From: Azolla caroliniana
Lineage: Eukaryota; Polypodiophyta
Assembly: GCA_043228905.1 (NCBI GenBank)
Contig: JBHGNT010000001.1
Location: 1,798,001-1,862,000, forward strand
DNA: 64,000 nucleotides
Direction of reading: 5' to 3'
The notes under the pieces are model-generated. The model made no database searches. It was not told the DNA's origin and saw nothing but the letters and a program-made list of their open reading frames with translations. Shown piece by piece: positions 54,601 to 61,074 of this stretch (position 1 is the first letter of the stretch; each line of letters starts with the position of its first letter). The position numbers were made by a program, and so were the translations under genes.

Positions 54601-55771
54601 TCCCGGCCGAAATCAGGTTCAATCGAACCTCCGGAACGTGTCGGACATCCTTCAGCAACATTTTGCATCCGGTTGATGTCATCAGCCACACGTCTCCTAT
54701 GCCGGCAATCCGGCATGTACCTTCATTTCCCATCCGGACACAGCCGTGCTCACCGGCTGTGTAGGATGAGAAGTATTTCTTCTCCGGGGTCAGGTGGAAC
54801 GACGCTCCGGAATCGACCACCCAGGTCATCTCTTCACGGGCAAGGTTCAGCTCCCTTTCTTCGGTAATGAGCATTATCTCTTCTTCACTTGCCGCGAGTG
54901 CCGTCGTTCCTTTCCGGTCCTGCCCTCGCCGATCCGGACCTCTCCGGTCCGTGGCTCCCCGATATGCACCGTTTCGCTCCGGTGACTTCTTCGAATCGGT
55001 ACCGTCGGTTCCGTTGTCTTTCCGGAAATGCCGACAGTTCTTCTGGAAGTGCCCCGGCTTCCCACAGTAGAAGCATGTAGGTCTTCCCCTCGACTGCGAC
55101 CGTGTCCCCGACTTCTCCCGTCTTTGCGGACTCCAGTTCCGTTGTCTTCCCCGTTCCGATTCGGTAAGCAGCGCCTTCGAGTCGGAGGCCGGTTCTTTGT
55201 CTCTCCGACGCGCTTCTTCATTTAGAATACTTGTCTTTACCGTTAGTAAAGACAAGTTCTCTTCCTTACAGGAGGTGCTGAGAGTAACTACCAAGTTCTC
55301 CCAGCTCTCCGGAAGGGTACACATCAGCATGATGGCTTGCATTGCGTCATCCAACGGGAACTTGATCGCCGCAAGCTGGTTCACGAATCCCATGAACGTG
55401 CTGACGTGTTCGACCATGCTCTCGCCGTCCCGGTACTTAAGATTCACTATCTTCCTCATCAGGGAGGTCCGGGTCAGAGCATTCTTCCTCTCATACAGTC
55501 CGGACAGCTTCTGCCACATCTCATAGGCGTTCGTATCGTTCGCCACATGCTGCAGAACACTTACATCAACATATTGCCGGATCGTCGCTACGGCTTTCCG
55601 GTTCAGGAGCTTCCACTCCGACTCTATTACCCCCTTGGGTATCTCGGCATTGTCGATCGGTTCATACAGGTCTCGGACGATGAGAAGGTCTTCCATCTTT
55701 ATCTTCCAGTCGGCGTAGTTCTGTGAGTTCAACACCATCATGCCCGGAGGCCCACTACCGCCGCCTTCCAT
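51698..55771 (-). pseudogene. Copia Gag-Pol, one nonsense codon
   Basis: It has the same domain order and wording as the intact polyprotein at 28891-32964: gag from MEGGGSGPP, knuckle CFYCGKPGHFQKNC, DSGASFH, ADNGGEYRG, RT, YVDDM and RNase H. The frame is complete except for a TAG at 52802-52804, just before APRQWYRKF in RT, where the relative has a CAG codon. This single C to T change, typical of methylated DNA decay, would truncate the protein before the catalytic YVDDM. The longer frame reaching 55828 only adds LTR and leader codons. Confidence 0.93.
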
Positions 55772-55786
55772 TTTCTGTGTTACCGT

Positions 55787-55799
55787 CGCTCTGATACCA
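55787..55799 (-). other. Primer-binding site (initiator Met tRNA)
   Basis: The reverse strand reads TGGTATCAGAGCG just inside the 5' LTR. A second copy is at 50988-51000 beside the extra gag piece. Confidence 0.95.
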
Positions 55800-55802
55800 C
55801 TT

Positions 55803-56513
55803 TGTTGAACACAGTGCTCGGCCACCACCGAGGAATAGGATCAACTCACAGAAAACAGGAAATACAAAATGCACGAAGACAATAGAGAGAAGAGTACACA
55901 GGATGTTTTACGTGGAAAACCCTAAATGGGAAAAACCACGGGAGTCCTCAAACTCCAACTATCACTATAAACAGAGATGTACAATGGTGAAGCTACAAGG
56001 CAACAACCTTGAGCTCACTGCCTTCGCCACAGGCGGCGGTAATACACAGAGGCAACGACCTCTTCGTCTCTCTCTCTCTCTCTCTCTCTCTCTGCTGCTC
56101 ACTTAGCTCCCTCTAAGTGGAAAACTAGAAAAATGAGTAACTACACTAAAACTGTTTGCCCTAAGTCATATTTATACACATATGACTTTCGGGCTATTTA
56201 CAAATATAGCCTAGACGGCCCTTGGCAAACATATTCATAAATATGTCCCCGCATCCGGATCTCTCTCCGGGTACATCCATCATCCGGCTCCGTAGCCGGG
56301 GTCTTCATCATCCGGCTCCGTAGCCGGGGTCTTCATCATCCGCCTCCGTAGCCGGGGTCTTCATCATCCGGATCCGGAACCGGGTCTTCATCATCCGGAT
56401 CCGGAACCGGGTCTTCATCATCCGGCTCCGATACCGAGTACTCCTCGTTCGGGTCTCCATTCCCGATTCCCGGACATCTGACCATCCCATCCGGAGGGAC
56501 CGTAATCCCAACA
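55803..56513 (-). repeat. 5' LTR of rearranged Copia (711 bp)
   Basis: It carries one more 27-bp repeat unit (ATCCGGATCCGGAACCGGGT type) than the other LTR, within 56276-56440. A (CT)n tract is near 56068-56092. Confidence 0.92.
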
Positions 56514-56841
56514 CTTGCGAAACACAACATCAAGCTCGCCATGTATTACTTCATATTGAGCTCTTAGAGTATGCAGGAGCATCAACCATATCTCCTTGAC
56601 TAACTCAACCGCATTCGGTTTGACATTCTGAAATACACACTTACATCTTGCCTTTCATAACATCTAAACTACTAAAGAAGATATAGTAGACGAAACCTTG
56701 TCTTCTTCGGATTGGTGTAGTATAAGAGGCCTCCAACACATGTCTTCCATCAGAGAGGAGAAGAAAATCAACACAGTCCCTTTCATAATTATGTATTTCT
56801 TCAGCCAACCTTCCCCATCTCACAAAGCCCCATGTGTACAC

Positions 56842-57519
56842 CTATTTACCATAAATAGGATACAAAATTCTCAACACTCTTTTCCATACTGCTCTAGCTA
56901 TAGGACATACCCATAAAACATGGTGCACCGTTTCATTGGGCAAACCACAATTGTCACATTTTAAATCATGGCAATGCTCCTTCATCCATGACTTCACAGG
57001 GGTGCCATAATGTACCAACAACCATCTAAAGAAGACAACTTTTCTAGGAATTTCCATGGCCCATGGCCATTTCCAATAAGCATTTAACCAAGAGTGCCAT
57101 ACATTACCCAAGTTCCAAAAACTACATGCTATTGGCGTAACAACCACACGCCTCCTTAGCAATTCTCTACCCATTTTTACCGAGTACTGAAAAAATGGGA
57201 TTTGCTTTCCTAACATTCCTTGTGGTAATATGCTTTTCCATTTCCATTCATTGGGATCCCACAAAAGTTTGTCAATAGGCTTATTCTCGTAGACCCACAA
57301 TTCAGATAAATTGTTTATATCATTTGGGTGTGGATTCAACATCCATTTTTTATCGTTTTTCCACAATATACGAACAGGCAACATTCTCCCTTGAGATACA
57401 ACTTTGTCTTCCATCATGACAGAATGAAGCCGTCTAGACCGCAAAACATCGAAATATAGACAGTCATGAGAGTTTTTATAAGCTCTGACCCCCAACAAGA
57501 CATGTAAAGATGAAAACAT
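56842..57519 (-). pseudogene. LINE C-terminal zf-RVT region
   Basis: The frame contains WAMEIPRKVVFFRWLLVHYG, then LKCDNCGLPNETVHHVLWVC, the zinc-binding reverse-transcriptase-associated domain of plant L1 LINEs (C-x2-C-x8-H-x4-C). It follows the RT after a frame break near 57520-57786 and continues the same LINE. Confidence 0.85.
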
Positions 57520-57785
57520 ACCATACCAAATAGACCACTTTGAGAAGGCTAAAAGGAATGCATCGTAAACACTCTATCGATTTCTTTATACATAATGTTT
57601 CCACCCCAAATTGTGCGACAAATCTGGGTTTTGTTTTCAATCAACGAAGAAGAAAAATACAGTCAAATCCTTACCGATCTAGCTTCTCCTCTATCAAAAT
57701 CAGCCCATTTCAACCTAGTTCTTTTCCCTAACATTCCTCCCTCCTTAGATAGAAATAATGGGTTCATTATGAGGGGTTGTCGCAA

Positions 57786-58844
57786 CTATTCCTCCATACA
57801 TGATAGTAGAGATTGGACCAAGTTATGTTTCAAATCCCACCATGCCTTCATGATACCCCTAAAAAACTTATCCTGTCGAAAAATATCAAGGGAATGATTA
57901 AAATCTCTTAAAAACCACCATCTAATACTATCTTGCCAGTTGCCACCTGTAGAAGGCATAACCTTAACCATTCCGTGCCTTAAGATTTTTTTCCAGGGAT
58001 CCCCACCTGGCAACAAGCCTCTTATAATAAATTTCCCCAAAAAAGCCTTACATTGTAATAGAGGATCAATCAACCCAAGACCCCCCTTGTCCTTTGGAGT
58101 TGTAATGACTTTCCAAGATACTTTAGCTCTCACATATGAACCATCTTTAGATCCCCAACGGAAATTTCTAATAAGCCTTTGCACTTGTGATAAAGCCGAA
58201 CATGAACACAACCAAGCCGACAAAATGTACCACATGGAAGCCAACAATACTTGATTGGCAACAACCACCCGACTTGCCAATGACAATTTAGCAGCATTCC
58301 AATATAACAATTTCTTCCTTATAGCAAGCAACAAAGGAGCTATATGATCGTCCGGTGCAAGGTTAATTCCTATCTGACATCCCAGGTATCTTACGGGTTT
58401 ACCATGCGGAATCCACTGAAACCTTTCTTGTGGACACCACAAGGGGTTTACTATGGTACTTACCCAGAATCCCACTAACTTATTCCAATTAATAACAGCT
58501 CCAGAAGCATAGCAAAAACTATCAATAGCCCGTTGTACTCTACACAAATTATTGTGAGAACCTTGCAAATACAAGGCTGTATCATTAGCAAATTGACAAT
58601 CCACAATTTGCTCCTCTAACCAAGGCCATTGCAGTCCTTTTATATTCTCAACATTACTTATAAGAAAACTACTAAAAGCTTCTCCAATCATCAAATATAA
58701 AAAGGGAGCTAACGGACATCCTTGTCTCACTGACCTTGAAATTGAAAATGGTTGGCCTAGCTCTCCAGCTACTAATACCCTACTAGTGGCTGAGTTGTAA
58801 ATAGCGGAAACAACCGTTAACCATTGATTAGGAAAACCTTTCAA
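57786..58844 (-). pseudogene. LINE reverse transcriptase domain
   Basis: A 352-codon open stretch starting near GFPNQWLTVVSAIYNS. It has the LINE RT block RQGCPLAPFLYLM and the catalytic block CQFANDTALYLQG, where the usual FADD is FAND, so one catalytic Asp is changed to Asn. Thumb motifs KPVRYLGCQIG and LSLASRVVVANQVLLASMWY follow, then WKVITTPKDKGGLGL. The N-terminal part of the RT is lost by 5' truncation. The Asp to Asn change alone would inactivate it. Confidence 0.88.
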
Positions 58845-58886
58845 GATTCATGGTATAAATTATTGTGGTTAATGCTCAAAAACTTT

Positions 58887-59334
58887 CAAGATTCATGGTA
58901 TAAATTATTGTGGTAGAGCCAAGAAAGGGAATTTATAATTAAAGGTTGTCACAAAACCTTACAACCTTTTTGTAACAATGCCATTGGTGGCAACAAGTTA
59001 AAGGAGTTGACTTGTTGAACTCTACACTTGCAGACCAAATAATGGATCAAAAACAAAGTATGCTAGTAAACGATGGTCGAAAATGGTTTATAGTCTTAAT
59101 CTTGCAAATTATTTTAATTAGTATGCCCCAAACTAATAAAGGTTTATAAAAAATGACAAATATCAACTACCTTGTTCCAAGGATGCCTTTTCCTATGGTT
59201 AGAAGAACTCAATTCGTCATGATTCCTTTGTCAATGAGGGGTATATCAAGGAGTTAGAAAAAATTGGGTCTTCCAATGATAAAGGAATTCATAAGATTAA
59301 AATTAGCTTACACAATCATCTCTATTTGAGGTAG
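58887..59334. repeat. Distal part of the P450-upstream duplication
   Basis: It continues the block from 50303 across the LINE, matching about 45020-45510 (CAAGATTCATGGTATAAAT, TATATCAAGGAGT, TTGGGTCTTCCAA). The match fades near 59280; the remainder holds nothing recognised. Confidence 0.7.
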
Positions 59335-59426
59335 TGTTAGCATTTTTCGGTGTTCTCGACGAAAGTCTCTATCTCGAGAACCACCTAGAGATAATTGTTC
59401 CGGAATATACCTGTCATGATATGGCA

Positions 59427-59481
59427 AGACTCGAACCCATGACCTTATACTACATGGGTCGAGCTCTTGACCATTAGACTA
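59427..59481 (-). other. tRNA-like A and B box pair inside LTR
   Basis: The reverse strand carries TAGTCTAATGG (59471-59481, A box) and GGTTCGAGTCT (59427-59437, B box). The T-stem and acceptor stem do not pair properly, so it is not a tRNA gene. A tRNA-derived SINE head or pseudo-tRNA is likely. Confidence 0.5.
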
Positions 59482-59557
59482 TACATTGTAATACATAAAA
59501 TATTATTTTCATTTATGTTTTATTATAGAAAATTGATGTATATTCCAAATTTCTCTG

Positions 59558-59585
59558 GAACATTCTAGAAACTTCAGGAGTATTC
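59558..59585 (+). promoter_or_regulatory. Heat-shock element in LTR
   Basis: GAAcaTTCtaGAAacTTC at 59558-59575 gives four perfect alternating heat-shock factor half-sites at 5-bp spacing. In the same register, GAG (59578-59580, one mismatch) and TTC (59583-59585) follow, and CTC (59553-59555) precedes. The array ends 11 bp before the TATA box, the normal place for a heat-shock factor site. Confidence 0.85.
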
Positions 59586-59595
59586 CTTAGAACAC

Positions 59596-59603
59596 TATAA
59601 AAG
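59596..59603 (+). promoter_or_regulatory. TATA box of LTR promoter
   Basis: TATAAAAG. A start 25-32 bp downstream would fall at about 59621-59630, at the beginning of the segment complementary to the primer site. Confidence 0.8.
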
Positions 59604-59850
59604 GAGGCACAAGGCATTATTTCGAACCAAATCGGTTCAACACCAGTCTTAAGCCTCCTAGCTACTGTACATTTTCTTCACATAATATATATCTTTTCTT
59701 ATCATCACTCTCTCTCTCTCTCTCTCTCTCGATCTCTCTCTCCCTCCCTCTCACTCACTCTTTCCTTCTCTCAAGAGTTCTTCACCTCTCTTAGTACTAA
59801 TACTTCTTTTAGTACTAATTCCTTCTCTGTCTTAGTACTGTTCCTGACAG

Positions 59851-59864
59851 TTTGAACCGATTTT
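59851..59864 (+). other. Self-priming site
   Basis: TTGAACCGATTT at 59852-59863 is the exact reverse complement of AAATCGGTTCAA at 59629-59640, the predicted 5' end of the transcript. It begins two to three bases after the LTR end, where other elements have a tRNA site. Confidence 0.8.
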
Positions 59865-59922
59865 CCTACCTTCTATCTCTCTCATTTCCTACTAATCTCT
59901 TGTTCCTCTTTTCTTTCCTCCC

Positions 59923-61074
59923 ATGGCCATTGTTAGCGCTGAAGAATATCAATCTGTTTTCTCGGAATTTCAATGCTTGAAAGAGAAGTTCCATGCTTTG
60001 GAACAAGAAAACCAACGGTTGCTGGGGGATCTTCAGCAAATCTCCTTAGAAAAGCAGCAAACGCAACAACAGCATGGGGAACTTGCGTTACGCATGCAAC
60101 AACTCAAAGCAACCATCGTAGCGATGCAACAACAAGGGCCCGGAACACAAGGGATTCATAAAGAACCCAAGATTGGCCTTCCCACAAAGTTCGATAGAAC
60201 GCGATCGCAGTTTAGAGGGTTCCTTAACCAGGTACGATTAGTTATTCAAATGCATCCTTCCCGATATCCCACCGATGCATCACGAGTGGGTTTAGTAGGC
60301 ACTTTGTTAAGTGGCTCAGCGTTGGCATGGTTCGCTCCACTATTAGAAAAGGAATCCCCGTTACTCAACAATTTTGAAGAGTTTCTAGGTGAGTTTAAAG
60401 CATGTTTCGGAGATACTAACAGCATCAGGACCGCAATCAACAAAATTCGGCGATTACGCCAAGGTGACCGTCTAGCCTCCGCATATGCTGCAGATTTTCG
60501 CCTACTCGCCGCCAATATCCCTTGGGATGATCATGTGTTGATGGAGCAATTCCGTTATTGTGTACGCAACGACGTCAAGGATTTACTCTTGACCTTCCCC
60601 GAAGAGCCAAAGTCCTTAACAGAAGCAATCAGTCGCGTGGTGAGATGTGACAACCGCCTCTTTGAGCGACGTTCGAAACGACAACTACAGATGCCGAGGG
60701 CAAGATCAGAGCCCACCTACGCCTCAGTGGTAGCAAGACCTTTTCCGAGGGAGTCATATAATGCGCCTCCAGCGAATACTCCGACTCCGATGGAGATTGA
60801 CACTACACGTCGTCAAGGGCCATTATCCGAAGAAGAAAAGCAGCGACGTCGTACAAATCGACTATGTCTTTACTGCGGTGGACCAGGACATATTGCAATA
60901 AATTACCCCCATAGGCCAAGAAGACAGGTAAACCAAATAGTCGCTAGTTCTAATTGTACTAAACCCGAGCCTATTTCAGTAGGGATATCTAATAGTCCTA
61001 ATAGTACTGATAGCCCAGATCTAGCAAACAAATTTGATGTCCTTAGTCAGTTAGAAGAAGAGTTAAACGACTAA
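59923..61074 (+). CDS. Gag of Tf1/sushi-type Ty3, 383 aa
   Basis: The start MAIVSAEEYQ follows a (CT)-rich leader. Residues about 15-70 are a heptad-like glutamine-rich coiled coil. The gag domain covers about 85-250 (KFDRTRSQFRGFLNQVR, ALAWFAPLLEKESP, FGDTNSIRTAINKIRRLRQG, FRYCVRNDVKDLLLTF). The zinc knuckle near 316 reads CLYCGGPGHIAINY: the last Cys is replaced by Tyr, probably a G to A decay mutation that would spoil zinc binding. The frame ends LEEELND and TAA at 61072-61074. It overlaps pol by 28 nt. Confidence 0.9.
   Translation: MAIVSAEEYQSVFSEFQCLKEKFHALEQENQRLLGDLQQISLEKQQTQQQHGELALRMQQLKATIVAMQQQGPGTQGIHKEPKIGLPTKFDRTRSQFRGFLNQVRLVIQMHPSRYPTDASRVGLVGTLLSGSALAWFAPLLEKESPLLNNFEEFLGEFKACFGDTNSIRTAINKIRRLRQGDRLASAYAADFRLLAANIPWDDHVLMEQFRYCVRNDVKDLLLTFPEEPKSLTEAISRVVRCDNRLFERRSKRQLQMPRARSEPTYASVVARPFPRESYNAPPANTPTPMEIDTTRRQGPLSEEEKQRRRTNRLCLYCGGPGHIAINYPHRPRRQVNQIVASSNCTKPEPISVGISNSPNSTDSPDLANKFDVLSQLEEELND
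61047..61074 (+). promoter_or_regulatory. -1 frameshift site at gag/pol overlap
   Basis: The overlap contains GTTAAAC at 61062-61068, phased G TTA AAC in the gag frame, six bases before the gag stop. It fits the X-XXY-YYZ slippery rule at the paired positions, and the pol frame is exactly -1. The downstream structure was not evaluated. Confidence 0.7.

Larger units (their letters stand above)
50561..56513 (-). mobile_element. Rearranged Copia with partial second copy, single TSD
   Basis: The order on the plus strand is LTR piece 50561-50721, gag 5' piece 50719-50972, primer site 50988-51000, full LTR 51004-51687, internal region 51688-55802, full LTR 55803-56513. The target duplication CTTGC flanks only the outer ends (50556-50560 and 56514-56518). 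The pattern fits unequal LTR recombination to a tandem array, followed by a deletion from LTR into gag with ATC microhomology at the junction. It is the same family as 28536-33326 but with longer LTRs. Confidence 0.92.
50304..58870 (-). mobile_element. LINE 2 (L1-like, 5'-truncated), split by a Copia
   Basis: A minus-strand non-LTR element with its T-rich 3' end (element strand A-rich) at 50304 and its truncated 5' end near 58870. Target duplication AATGCTCAAAAACTTT is at 50288-50303 and 58871-58886. It holds an RT domain (57786-58844) and a C-terminal zf-RVT region (56842-57519), and is interrupted by the Copia at 50561-56513 (TSD CTTGC). ORF1 and the endonuclease are missing, so it was a dead-on-arrival copy. 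Confidence 0.88.
59335..59849 (+). repeat. 5' LTR of Tf1/sushi-type Ty3
   Basis: The proposed ends are TGTTAG and CTGACA, imperfectly inverted. The right end is fixed by the self-priming site; the left end is less sure because the other LTR is outside the window. It contains a tRNA-like segment, a heat-shock element, a TATA box and a (CT)n tract (about 59708-59731). Confidence 0.7.

Noticed and set aside
59424-59488. Functional tRNA gene on the minus strand
   Set aside because: A and B boxes are present but the acceptor and T stems do not pair and no anticodon arm can be drawn.
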